From Riptortus pedestris (taxonomy: Eukaryota; Arthropoda; Insecta; Hemiptera; Alydidae), in NCBI GenBank assembly GCA_019009955.1, contig CM032232.1:58121501-58185500 (forward strand): DNA of 64,000 nt, written 5' to 3'. This document shows positions 35,043 to 44,767 of this stretch, in pieces. Below the pieces are notes generated by a model that was not told the DNA's origin, searched no databases, and worked only from the letters and a program-made list of their open reading frames with translations. How positions within the stretch are numbered: the stretch's first letter is position 1; each line of letters starts with the position of its first letter. The position numbers and the translations under genes are program-made.

Positions 35043-35043
<1 letters not shown>
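34437..35043 (+). repeat. 3' long terminal repeat
   Basis: Partner of 31410-31951; it carries an extra block of about 65 bp rich in 'cagtgc-gtg' motifs (about 34695-34760). It ends AACA, then ACT, directly followed by (TA)n, matching the (TA)n before the left LTR. The target duplication is ATAT-like and not resolvable in the microsatellite. Confidence 0.85.
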
Positions 35044-35045
<2 letters not shown>

Positions 35046-35108
<63 letters not shown>

Positions 35109-35570
35109 GTGTGACCGCTCTAGAGGTCACAATTTTTGTCTTATCGGTACCAAACTTGATATATAATCGTTTTATTAAAAAAAAAAAATCAAGTTCGTTA
35201 ACGGCTGAAATCGAACCAGGGGGAGAGGGGGCTTAGAGGGGGAGAATTTCGTAAATTCTTAATATCTCCACTATTATATGTTGGATCGATAAATTGTATA
35301 GAACCAATCTTATTGCAAATGTAATGTTCTGTAAATGTAGTTATGTACATTTTTTCACTATCTTGATTATTAACTGAGATATTTGCATTTTTTAGGTTTC
35401 GGTCATTAGTAAAGCCCCACTCCTGCTCATCTCATATTAACAATATTCTATTATGTTATGAAGTACCTTATTTGAAGCTTAAATACCAAATATTGTTCTC
35501 AAGCACGTGTAAATACGTGGCGCACGTGGGAAATCTGCTTAGTTAACGCAGCACCTGCATGACGGACTTT
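35046..35570 (+). repeat. T-family repeat, 3' part, continuation of 31228-31409
   Basis: (TA)n at about 35046-35104, then 'gaccgctctagaggtcac', 'gtaccaaacttgatatataa', 'aagttcgttaacggctgaaa', 'gtaaagccccactcctgctc', ending 'gggaaatctgcttagttaac', hairpin 'cgcagcacctgcatgacgg', ACTTT. With the LTR element removed, this is an ordinary subfamily A copy. Confidence 0.85.
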
Positions 35571-35797
35571 ATTTGTTTAATCATCACCAAACTTGATATA
35601 TAAGTGTTTCATGCAAAACTAAAGAACAACTTCATAAACAGCTGAAATCAGACTGGAAGTTAATACCCTCTTTTCTACTAATCGGTGTTCTACATAGAAC
35701 AAGAAAATATGTGGTGAGATGAGATCAATAATGTGTCATACCCGCATATGGGAAGTCTTCTCAGTTTACACAGCCCCTGCATGACAGACTTTTTAGT
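35571..35797 (+). repeat. T-family repeat, deleted copy
   Basis: Interior block 'caccaaacttgatatataag', 'aaactaaagaacaacttc', then directly the end 'agtttacacagcccctgc' and 'gacagacttttt'. It abuts the preceding copy's 3' end. Confidence 0.65.
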
Positions 35798-35848
35798 CTG
35801 GCACTGCTTCCAAATCTATAAAACTTAAATGAGTCTTTTATACAGATA

Positions 35849-36445
35849 CAGGGTCCGGCATATTAATCTGACGATTTTGTAGTAATTGTTATGTTGGCAC
35901 CACTGTCATTGAGACGGCGGGAATGTTGTACATTGACAGGTCTATTCTTGCCATTTCAGTAGCCAGTATGTCGTGGTCGGGTGAACATCGAGCGTTTGTG
36001 ATTGAAGCCTATTTTAAAAATAATGACTCAGTTATTTTAACACAGCGTTTATTTCGCAGACATTTCAATTTAAATCGACACGCGCCTGTTCCCAGCAGAA
36101 ATTCGATCTTGTTGTGGGTAAAGAATTTTAGGAACACGTCGTCTGCTTTAAAAACGAAACCACCAGGACGTGAGAACGCCTGAAAACATTAACGCGGTAA
36201 GAGTAGCTGTTACACGGTCTCCACGATGTTCAGCAGCGAAACATGCTGTTGCGCTAGCCATTTCTGATCGAAGTGTACGACGAATACTTCAATCACAAAC
36301 GCTCGATGTTCACCCGACCACGACATACTGGCTACTGAAATGGCAAGAATAGACCTGTTGATGTACAACATTCCCGCCGTCTCAATGACAGTGGTGCCAA
36401 CATAACAATTACTACAAAATCGTCAGATTAATATACCGGACCCTG
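35849..36445 (+). mobile_element. DNA transposon relic with about 158-bp terminal inverted repeats and TA target duplication
   Basis: Ends CAGGGTCCGG...CCGGACCCTG with TA on each side. The first about 158 bp (to about 36006) are the near-exact reverse complement of the last about 158 bp (from about 36288). The left arm holds the start of a transposase frame (MSWSGEHRAFVIEAYFK, from 35968), so the right arm encodes the same start on the minus strand. The middle keeps helix-turn-helix sequence (RHFNLNRHAPVPSRNSILLW). No catalytic domain is present. The N-terminal domain is of the type found in Tc1/mariner-related transposases of insects. Confidence 0.85.
35923..36352 (+). pseudogene. N-terminal DNA-binding part of a Tc1/mariner-like transposase, frameshifted
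   Basis: Two overlapping frames: 35923-36183 encodes WSGEHRAFVIEAYFKNNDSV and a first helix-turn-helix through KTKPPGR; 36170-36352 continues one frame over with RTPENINAVRVAVTRSPR and SDRSVRRIL, a second helix-turn-helix. A one-base change near 36175 separates them. The frame ends where the right inverted repeat begins. No DDE catalytic residues are present. Confidence 0.75.
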
Positions 36446-36487
36446 TACTTCAATTTTAGGTGAAACATTATTGGCCAAAGAGATGAG

Positions 36488-36545
36488 GGACTCAGGCTAG
36501 CCTATGTGAGTTAAGACACTGGTCATAATCTCTCATGGTAATCCT
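36488..36545 (+). repeat. SINE head fragment
   Basis: 'gggactcaggctagcctatg', 'tgagttaagacactggtc' and 'ataatctctcatggtaa' match the tRNA-like head of the SINE. The body is missing. Confidence 0.5.
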
Positions 36546-36682
36546 AAAGCGTTTATAATCTGTTATATAAATTCTGGAATATTCAGATCCCAGATAAAGA
36601 AAGGAATATATTTGAAATATAATTCAAAGAAGGTCTACACATCTAGTAACACAAAAGTAGTATAAGTGAAGGGAAATAAATA

Positions 36683-37183
36683 AAAAAGTCCATCACGCTG
36701 GGGCTGCGTAAACTAAACAGATTTCCCACGTGAAGTTTTACAATAGAGAAATTTACCTAATAATAACAGTAGTAGTGTCGAAGCTCTAAACCAATTCACG
36801 AGGGACGAATAGTTAGTGAAACGGCCAAACTAGCTTTTGGCAGAAAGTCCCGAATGTAGCAGACTTCTGCCGACTACACACACAATACAAATGCAAATAT
36901 CTCGGTTAATATTCAAGATAGAGAATAAATGTATAGAACAATATTTATAGTAAATTTAATTTGCAATAAGATTGATTCTATACACTTTTTCGATCCAATG
37001 CATAGTAACGGAGATATTTCGAATTTTCAAAAATCCCCCCTCCCACTGGTCCGATTTCAGCCATTAACGAACTTGATCTTTCATTTTACATAAAACGATT
37101 AAATATCGAGTTTGGTAACGATCAAACAAAAATTGCGACCGCTAGAGCGTTAACAGACAAATATATATATATATATATATAAA
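36683..37183 (-). repeat. T-family repeat (subfamily B), interrupted at (TA)n by a Helitron
   Basis: Opens 'aaaagtccatcacgctgggg' with hairpin, then 'acagatttcccacgtgaag', 'gagggacgaatagttag', 'aatatctcggttaatattca' and 'cgaccgctagagcgttaac', reaching (TA)n at 37161-37181. The sequence then changes to a Helitron. The rest of the copy is at 39282-39424. Confidence 0.85.
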
Positions 37184-39281
37184 TCTCTGTCTGTCATTGA
37201 TTTTTTTTGCGAAATTTCACGATAACTTTTCGTTTCACATGTCATAGACACCATAACTGCATTTTGTTTCTTTCGTGTATGTTTGTTTGTTTGTTACCTT
37301 TTCACGCATAAACGGCTGAACCGAATTTTATGAAACTTGGTATGTATATTACTACTAACCCAACTTAGACTTTAGGCTATATTAATGTCCTCTGAGACGA
37401 ACAGGAGTGGGGGTTATAAGGGAAGCCTGAAATTAAAAATAGCTATATTTCGATTCCTATTGGTTTTTCGGCAAATATAAAAATAACAAAAGTTGTTTAT
37501 TTTGTTATTTAGAGTAACTTTTGTTATATACACTTTTTTCGTATACCGAATTATAAACGAGATATACGCAAAATCCTATAACGAATGTGAACAATTTTAT
37601 TTGAGACGAAAGACCCAATCGAAATGAATAAAACTCGGTATGTGTATTAGCACTAACGCTTTCATTATAATAAGCCATACCAACATTTCTAGGGACGGGC
37701 AGGAGTGGGGGTTGTAAGGGAGGCCTGAATTTAAAATAGTGGTATTTTGTTTTCTATTCGCTTTTCGGCAAATATGAACATAACAAAAGTTGTTTATTTT
37801 GTTATTTAGAATAACTTTTGTAATATTCATTTTTGACTTTTAACGAAGTATAAACGAGATATATACTATAAACTAAAGCGGGAGTCAACTATTTTATTGG
37901 GCGCTAACAATTGAACCGAACTTAACAAAACTCGGTATGTCAATTAACATTAATTCTCCCATGATTATAAGCTATATTAAATTTTTTAGGTTCGAACGAG
38001 AGTGGGAGTTATAAGGGAGGCCTAAAGTAAAAATTCACGATATTTCATTTTCTATTTGTTTTTCGGCAAAGGTGCACATAACAAAAGTTGTTTACTTTGT
38101 TATTTAGAGCAACTTTTGTTTCATTCACTTATGTCGTAAAATGAAGTAAATACGGGATATAAGCTAAATCTATAGCGGGAGTCGACAATTTTATTAGTAC
38201 TTATTTAAATAAGTTTATAACACATAAGTGTTTTTAATATAGGCATATTATGACAAATGATGTTATGTTTTAGCCTTATCTATTTCGATTATTTAGTACT
38301 AAGTATGATTCGGATTAGTGAGATTATAAATCCCCCTCCCCCTTCGCCTCATTTATTTATTTTCCCTAGAAAATAACTTTATTATTTATTTCCAATAGAA
38401 ATTTAAACTATAAGAGCATTTCCATTATTTAATTTGTATAATGTATAATTTAAAAAAAATCGTGCCGAATTTCCTCAAGGAGTGATAGTGGAAGTAGTAG
38501 GGAATCAAACTCTTTGATTTTGGTTATATACTATCTTATTTCCGATATCTTCATGTTATTGAAACAAATATGTACTATCATAACAATTAAACGTTAATGT
38601 CATTATGAAAAAAGACAAAATGCTCTTAAACTCGATATGATTGTTTAAAGTATTACTTAGGTTGCAGGGACGACTACGATCTCTTCCCCTCGACTAGCTT
38701 TTTGAATATAATATAAATTATTTTTAGGGTAACACTATTATTTAATGCCATCAGGTAGATAAATTATTACAATAATATTTTGAATTAATAATTTAAGGAG
38801 AAGAGTGTTGATAGCTCTAATGCGAGAGAGGAAATAGACGAGGCTAATAGAGTTAATTGAGTTTACTAATTTCCTGTGAAATGCTGGGCATTACGGGAAG
38901 TGATTACCACTGAGATCTACTATTACGAATATAACCTTACGTGCTAAACTATGCTTAAACTATATGTGCTCGGATTGGTTTTTGACAGGAAATAAGTTTC
39001 ATTATAGACGATATTTAATTGTAATAAATACTATCCATGATTATGGTTTGAAGTATTCAAAAAAGTGAGTTAAAAAATGGCAAAGGATAGATTAGGAACA
39101 CATTTTCATTTATTCTTCAAATATAAAATTTCTCATTTATAAGTCGCCTGCCTGACCCTCACAGCAAAACAATGCGCCCAGGCGGGAAGTGTAGTTTTAA
39201 ACATTGAAGCCTTGCCCAAAAAAATACTACCATCATTCAGCCTTAAATGATTTCCCGAGCGAAGCCGGGTACCTTAGCTAG
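37184..39281 (+). mobile_element. Non-autonomous Helitron, inserted at AT within a (TA)n tract
   Basis: 5' end TCTCTGTCTGTC (from 37184) follows an A; the 3' end CTAG (39278-39281) precedes a T, the A|T target typical of Helitrons. Just inside is the 3' hairpin CCCGAGCGAAGCCGGG (39254-39269), the classical Helitron terminator shape. Near the left end 'aaacggctgaaccgaatttt' and 'atgaaacttggtatgta' are also typical of insect Helitron-group elements. Length 2098 bp, no Rep/helicase coding. The interior has three tandem copies of a unit of about 295 bp (see next entry). Confidence 0.85.
37317..38170 (+). repeat. Three about 295-bp tandem units inside the Helitron
   Basis: Each unit has, in order: 'aaacttggtatgt' or 'aaactcggtatgt' (about 37337, 37632, 37928), 'gagtgggggttataaggg' or a variant (about 37407, 37698, 37998), 'gtttttcggcaaatat', and 'aacaaaagttgttta' followed by 'aacttttgtta' (about 37485, 37779, 38078). 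The last pair is an inverted repeat, so each unit carries a small hairpin. Confidence 0.75.
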
Positions 39282-39424
39282 TATATATATAATTTTGAAC
39301 AGACCTCATTTTCGTCATCTCCTGGGTAGGATCGATGGACATTTGAAGAAATTTTTCGAAAATCGTGTCATGGTGTCATGAGTATGACCTCAATAGCTGA
39401 ATTCCCTTGAGGGAAATCTGCTTA
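39282..39424 (-). repeat. T-family repeat, 5' part, continuation of 36683-37183
   Basis: Starts in (TA)n, then 'ttttgaacagacctcatttt', 'cctgggtaggatcgatgg', 'gacctcaatagctgaattcc', 'cttgagggaaatctgctta'. A 10-base duplication ('catggtgt') sits inside the 'cgtgtcatgagta' block. Confidence 0.85.
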
Positions 39425-39858
39425 TAAAATGTCTGAAAGAAATATCCTTTTCACTCCCATAAAAATAAAGAAATTTCATGCAATGAATAACTTAATCAAA
39501 TAAATATGATTTTTGAAACTTTTCGAGTAAAACACAGATAATGTTTTTTTTTTTTATTATATATTGGTTTCAATTTGGGAAAAGACTTTTTTGATAGCTG
39601 TGTTTATTTATATGTTCATTTATATGGTTACCATTCATTTTATAGGGATTTTAATATATTGTTTGTGATGGGTGTAATGGACATTGGTTATAACGAAGGT
39701 TAACATTCAATTATTCTAACTTATGTGATATGCTGTTATGGGGTGTTATGGTTAACAACAAAAGCTAAACCTGACATTCTTCACACGTAAACTTACTCTA
39801 AACCTAATGATTCAGTGTGATTACATAAGTTTGTAACAAAAGATAATATTTTGTTAAG

Positions 39859-40025
39859 CGATGGAACGAGAGACTGGTGCCAAAATTATTATCAGAGGAA
39901 AAGGGTCAGTGAAGGAGGGGAAAGTGGGGCGAAAGGACGGCCACCCGCTACCCGGAGAAGATGAACCTCTCCATGCGTACGTCACCGCTAACAACCCAGA
40001 ATTTGTTAAAAAGGCTGTTGATAAG
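39859..40025 (+). CDS. SF1: SF1 exon: second half of the KH domain
   Basis: 167 nt between acceptor TTGTTAAG and donor GTGTGT. It completes a Ser codon, then [40 protein letters not shown] and [28 protein letters not shown] is the family-invariant variable-loop region that clasps the branch-point adenosine in human SF1. An in-frame ATG at 39861 is internal; conservation across the exon boundary shows translation continues from upstream. It ends on a codon border. Confidence 0.95.
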
Positions 40026-40074
40026 GTGTGTATTACGCTATTCTATTAATTAAAAAAATGAAGTAAAAAACAGG

Positions 40075-40130
40075 AATTCCGTCATGGTGAGTCAACTAAG
40101 CAGATTTCGCATCTGCTAGAAGGGTGATGT
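40075..40130 (-). repeat. T-family 3' end fragment
   Basis: 'attccgtcatggtgagtcaa', 'ctaagcagatttcgc' is a decayed hairpin end directly downstream of the SF1 exon donor. Confidence 0.45.
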
Positions 40131-40403
40131 CATCTCTTTAGTGACTTTTCATAAGAGACTGAAAAGAAGTGTATTGATTTACATTTAATAATAAAAATGT
40201 AACAGGCTATGTCAAGTATTTATTGTTTCCTACAACAAAGTTTCCAATGTTAAGTCAATTAATTTCTTTATATACTATTAATTAGCAAACATATAATACA
40301 TTCGTTGTAAATATATCTTAAATTAGAGCAATACATTTTATAAAATCTATTAATTTAATAATTATATACAATAAATTATGAATGTGTTGCTCTTAATAAA
40401 CTT

Positions 40404-40563
40404 GCTTAACCTAATCATGGGTCCAATTCCAATGTGGGAAATAGGGATTTATTTAACTTACTAAATAAAATCTCGAGTCCCATCCTGGCTAGAAAAGGGT
40501 GGTAGCCTTTCAATAAATTGTCCTAATTAGCCATAGTAGCATAAAGTTGACTTTAATAAATAA
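40404..40563 (+). repeat. tRNA-derived SINE, decayed head
   Basis: 'atagggatttatttaact', 'tcccatcctggctagaaaag', 'ggtggtagcc', 'ctttaataaataac'. SF1 intron. Confidence 0.65.
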
Positions 40564-40739
40564 CACAATTACATAACATAATAAAGTAGTTTTGTTAACA
40601 ATCTTCATAACACTTTAAATGTTATATTTAATATAATGTTGGGCATGAGCCAGTATGGGTATGCAGGTTAAAGCTTTAATGTATCCTCTTGTTTTTTGTT
40701 ATTGGCGTGTTGTTAAGTATAATTTAGACAAGGAGGTAA

Positions 40740-40858
40740 GATAATCAGGGTAAAGGGTCTTAGCCATGAATTCTACCATGGCTAGAAATGGGTTGTAACC
40801 ATTAGATAGCCTATCTTTATCAGCCATAGTTGCATTAAGTGGACATTTATAAATAATG
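40740..40858 (+). repeat. tRNA-derived SINE, internally deleted
   Basis: 'cttagccatgaattctacc', 'catggctagaaatgggttg', 'ccatagttgcattaagtgga', tail 'tttataaataatg'. The middle of the body is missing. Confidence 0.6.
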
Positions 40859-42067
40859 TATTTAACATAATTTTATTTTTTTATCCAAAATTACATGGGA
40901 GAAAGGTAATTAGGCTGATACTCACTCTTATTACATCATTATAGAAGCTGAAATCCAGGCTAGTCGTGAAAATCAACTCACATCACAAAATGAACATCAT
41001 ATCCACAAGTTCTAAATTCCCTTCAAAAAATTATAATAAAGGATAGTTAAGTATTGGCTAAAGAAGTATCCAATCAGTAAAATTGATAAGTTCATTTTTT
41101 GTTGTCATTTTCGGAAACCATTGGTATCCTTCTTCAGAGCTAGAATGAATGAAAAATTGTATAAGGACTTAGTGGACATAGTATATCAATAACATTTACA
41201 ATATTAAAAAAAAAATGTTATTTGGTGTGGGTAATGTGTAGAATAATAATAGAGAAGTGAACAAAACAATTTAATGAATGTATCAACAATTTACAATGTT
41301 TTTGGGGCAGTTTTGCAGGAGGAGGCACTGACTCGTTCTTTTGTCCTTCTTTTAACCTCAATGAACAGGTTATGCATGCAGTGTTGCCAGTAGCCCGCAC
41401 TCGCTCCTGACTCACTATTTAATTTTATAGCAGGGTGGCCTCCAGTGACAGCTAGACACAAGTTTATATAACTGTTACAGTTATATAAGAGATAAGAGTG
41501 TAAAAAAACATGTTGAAATTGTGGGGAGTAAGACAATTTTCAATTCAATAAACGATAAATAACAACAAGGGAATCAGAGTAAAAGAATTCTATTTAAAAT
41601 TGATTTATTTTATTAAGAAAATTACATTCTTCAATACATGCATTTGGTAACATGGTATTTGTACAATCGTCTGCCATCACTGTTTCACCTCAGTGAGAGG
41701 AGCAGCTTCTCCCTGCTTGGCAAGGAAGGCAAGAGCTCAGGAGGAATATGATACTCGAAGAAGAAAATAACCACTGATATCACTTCTCTTTACCCTGCTA
41801 TAATAGATCTCTGGCCCATACTATAGAATTAATAAACATTTTATATGCCAATATTGTTATAGGGGACGGGAGGGAGGTACTACCCAAGCTGTTTGATGGC
41901 CACATCTTAAAAGTAAAGCTGGTAAGGGTAGGTATGGCCTGTAGTATTTTTAAAATGCGTGCATACGTAGGGGATATTTTTGGTTTGTCTGTTTTATAAT
42001 TGGTACTATTGGGGTTCATGTTGATGTGTAATGTTTCAGAAATGTGGTGTCTGTAGTAAGTTTTATC
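40859..42067. other. SF1 intron, nothing recognised
   Basis: Minus-strand open frames at 41218-41536 show no recognisable domain. No transposon end is seen. Confidence 0.35.
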
Positions 42068-42288
42068 CCGGCCTCCGGTTATCCATGTGAGTTTTTAAAC
42101 TTGGTTCTGGTTATCCATGTGAGTTTTTAAACTTGGTTCCTAGAGTCACGGGTTTGATTTCTCTGTAGCAATAGGAATTTATGTATCCATGGAACCCTTG
42201 CTTGAAAAGTGTGATGATAACCTGCAGATAAACCGCCCCTGAGTTATCTTACTAGCATTAAGTAGATGCTTATAAAATATTTATTTTT
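42068..42288 (+). repeat. tRNA-derived SINE with a duplicated head segment
   Basis: The unit 'ggttatccatgtgagttttt' plus 'aaacttggttc' occurs twice in tandem (about 42076 and 42108) before the B-box remnant 'cacgggtttgatttctc'. Body blocks and tail follow, ending 24 bp upstream of the polypyrimidine tract of the next SF1 exon. Confidence 0.65.
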
Positions 42289-42321
42289 TAATTACAATAT
42301 TTGCATTAAAACTTTTTTCAG

Positions 42322-42480
42322 ATAAAAGAAATAATTCGTCAAGGTGTGGAAGTACCCGAAGGGCAGAATGATCTTAGGAGAATGCAGCTGAGGGAACTGG
42401 CCCTTCTCAACGGTACACTTAGGGAGAATGACGGCCCTCGCTGTTCTAACTGTGGTGCTGCTGATCATAAGTCTTGGCTG
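42322..42480 (+). CDS. SF1: SF1 exon: QUA2 region and start of zinc knuckle 1
   Basis: 159 nt between acceptor TTTTTTCAG and donor GTAAGT, both on codon borders. It encodes [20 protein letters not shown] and [17 protein letters not shown], the QUA2 helix that extends the KH domain in SF1. Then [13 protein letters not shown] follows: three of the four metal ligands of the first CCHC knuckle (C270, C273, H278). The fourth Cys is the first residue of the next exon. Confidence 0.95.
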
Positions 42481-42827
42481 GTAAGTCGTATTCATTATTT
42501 AATGCTGTAAAGAATATGTATACCATTTCTGTCTGTCTTTGACAGTCTTGATGTTTCCTGAATCCATTTTGATTAGTTTCAGCAAGATGTTTGCATGTAT
42601 ATGCATTTCTCACATAACTCTAAAAGAACTAGTCTCAGAATATTTGAATTTCATATTTATGATTGACACACCATCTTGTTGTGATCTCCCTTTTAATTAA
42701 AATTGACTAAGAGGAGGGGGGTTTAGGGCGGAGCAGAAATAAAAAAAATGCAATTTTGTGAGGTTAATTTTAACCTATTAAAGATACAAAAAAAATGTAT
42801 AGGACCATTTTGGTGTTGGTGATCATA

Positions 42828-43802
42828 TTAGGTGTACAAATAAGATTCCGCAGCTTGACAAAAGATGGCCCCACCAGAAGGTTATGTTGAAATGGTCAGA
42901 TTTAAGACGTAACATCTCAAGTTTCGCCATTTGTAACCTTATTTATAACCTTAAAGTATTAGTGACTCTGTATCAACATCATTTAATTTTTTTATGCAAA
43001 AATGTCAGGTTTTGTGCGAATAAGCATCATTTGCAGGAATTTTTATTTACTTCTTTAATTTGAAAAAGCTGCAGCTGAGACGTATCGATTGCTTCAAGAA
43101 CCATATGAAAAGGCTCTCTTAAGTGAGAGTCAGAAGTGGTTTCAAAAGTTTGAGAATGGTGAGTGTGACATAGAGGACAAAGGAGGGCATAGGTCAGGGT
43201 GAAAGCGTATGATACTTGGAATTGGCAGTATGTCGGAGGAAGATTATTCTCAAACACAGAAAGAACTTGCATTACAAGTGAATCAATGAGCCATTTCACA
43301 TAATTTAAAATCGTCGGGAATGATTAAAAAAAGAAGAGAATTGGATTCCATATGAACTAAAGCTGAGAGACGTTGAATGCCGATTATGCATGAGTGAAAT
43401 GCTGCTTGCCAGGCATAATAAAAAAAAAGAGTTTTTTACATTGTATAATCACTGGTGTTGAAAAATGGGTCCAGTACGCCTACCCAAATAAGAAAAAGTC
43501 ATGGGTTAAGTCCAATGATCCATCAACACCAACAATTAAGCCAAATATTCATGGAAAAAAAAAACTCATGCAGTGTATTTGGTGGGATCAGCTTGGTGGC
43601 TTGAGTTGGGAATTCAAGGAAAAACGCCCATTACTACTCCAGATACAACAAAATTAGTTTTCACACATGCTCATCCACATATTGCAGGTAAAAAATACTT
43701 GGAAACACTCAAATGAGAAGTTTTACCCCACCCCCATCTTATTCACCAGACTTTGCCCGCTCTCATTATCATCTATTCCAGTCTATGGCACATAATTTTT
43801 AA
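42828..43802 (+). mobile_element. Mariner relic, catalytically dead, 3' truncated
   Basis: The left end 'ttaggtgtacaaataagatt' matches mariner terminal repeats. Broken frames encode recognisable mariner transposase: AAETYRLLQEPYEKALLSES (helix-turn-helix), a middle with SQTQKELALQVNQ, then VEKWVQYAYPNKKKSWVKS, PNIHGKKKLMQCIWWDQLGG and, further on, SPDFARSHYHLFQSMAHN. All three D,D34D positions are altered or lost (ITGV-EKW for D1, HAHPH for the D2 motif, SHYHLF for SDYHLF). The element ends in a (TA)n tract instead of a right inverted repeat. Many stops and frameshifts make it ancient. It sits in an SF1 intron. Confidence 0.85.
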
Positions 43803-43821
43803 TATGTTATATATATGTATG

Positions 43822-43879
<58 letters not shown>

Positions 43880-43880
43880 A
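43803..43880. repeat. (TA)n microsatellite abutting the mariner relic
   Basis: About 75 bp of TA/TG repeats just after the truncated mariner and 64 bp before the next SF1 exon acceptor. No T-family sequence is evident here, unlike most other long (TA)n tracts of the window. Confidence 0.8.
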
Positions 43881-43943
43881 TTTTTTCGATGTTTTATATA
43901 AGCATTTTTTAATTTATTTATGAATATTTTCTTCTTTTTTTAG

Positions 43944-44087
43944 TGTCCTGATAAACCAAATGTAACTCACTCTATAGTTTGTTCTACTTGTGGAGGAGCT
44001 GGCCATATCGCAAAAGATTGCAGAGCAAAAAGACCCGGTTCTTCACCTGTTTCGAATAACAAAGACAAGGCAAAGATAGATGAAGAG
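43944..44087 (+). CDS. SF1: SF1 exon: end of knuckle 1 and zinc knuckle 2
   Basis: 144 nt between acceptor TTTTTTTAG and donor GTATGT, on codon borders. It begins with C283, completing knuckle 1, then PDKPNVTHSIV and the second CCHC knuckle CSTCGGAGHIAKDC (295-308), followed by RAKRPGSSPVSNNKDKAKID. Human SF1 has only one of these knuckles; yeast BBP and many invertebrates have two, which this protein follows. The knuckles add non-specific RNA affinity. Confidence 0.95.
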
Positions 44088-44166
44088 GTATGTTTGAATG
44101 AATAAGCCTTCCCTTTATATATGTATTGTAAAATTTATTATTATAAAGGACCTGTTTCATTTAACT

Positions 44167-44372
44167 AGAGGAGCTTTGGTTGCCCATATGATAAGCCATT
44201 GGTCTTCATTCATTTGGTAAACCTGGAGTTTCGGGTTCAATTCTCGTCTCTGGGGAAATAGGACTTTATTCAGTGACAGGCTTATTAAATAAAATTCTGA
44301 GATGCACCAGGACTAGATACAGGTTATAACGTTTAGATAACTCATTTCGATCATTTGACATTAATAAATAAA
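44167..44372 (+). repeat. tRNA-derived SINE, near full length
   Basis: Head with B-box-like 'gggttcaattctcgtctc', body 'ataggactttattcagtgac', 'ttattaaataaaattctgag' and tail 'ttaataaataaatc'. SF1 last intron. Confidence 0.7.
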
Positions 44373-44767
44373 TCATTTAACTAAATTGTGTGTGGCTCAA
44401 GAAGCTCAACTCCAAGGTAGTCTTGAGGTTACCTTCAAATAGTATTGGGTGTTTGAATTAATTTTGTACTATTATTTTTTTTTTTAAATAGAGGTTTATT
44501 TTACATTATTCAGCGATAGAAGCTTTTGGCATGAATCTTCATCAAGTAATGAGTAATTCTTCATCTTCGAATTTTGTTCACTGTTCTCTCTCCCTCTGGG
44601 TACTTAACTACTACAGACAAGCAAGACATAATATTTTGGATGTAAAAAAAAATAATAGGAAACACCCACAATTTAGCTTTTTAAGAGGGGGGGGGAATTC
44701 ATTTAAATTTTTAAAATTAAATGATGCTTAAACATACTTAAATAACTTTCATTAATGGTGAATAAGG

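Larger units (their letters stand above)
31410..35043 (+). mobile_element. Ty3/gypsy-type LTR retrotransposon, pol-deleted, inserted in a (TA)n tract
   Basis: Direct long terminal repeats: 31410-31951 (542 bp) and 34437-35043 (607 bp), both starting TGTTG-GAAAATTAAATACA and ending AACA. They are nearly identical apart from a block of about 65 bp present only in the right one, so the insertion is recent. Directly after the left LTR is a primer-binding-type sequence TGGTGTCAGAAGTGGGAT. A purine-rich 'aagtgggtggcag' precedes the right LTR. The interior of about 2.5 kb keeps gag, a retropepsin and the end of integrase. Reverse transcriptase, RNase H and the integrase core are missing, so it cannot transpose alone. 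It lies in the SF1 KH intron in the same orientation as the gene. Confidence 0.88.

Noticed and set aside
43027..43299. 90-codon minus-strand frame
   Set aside because: Antisense of the mariner relic.
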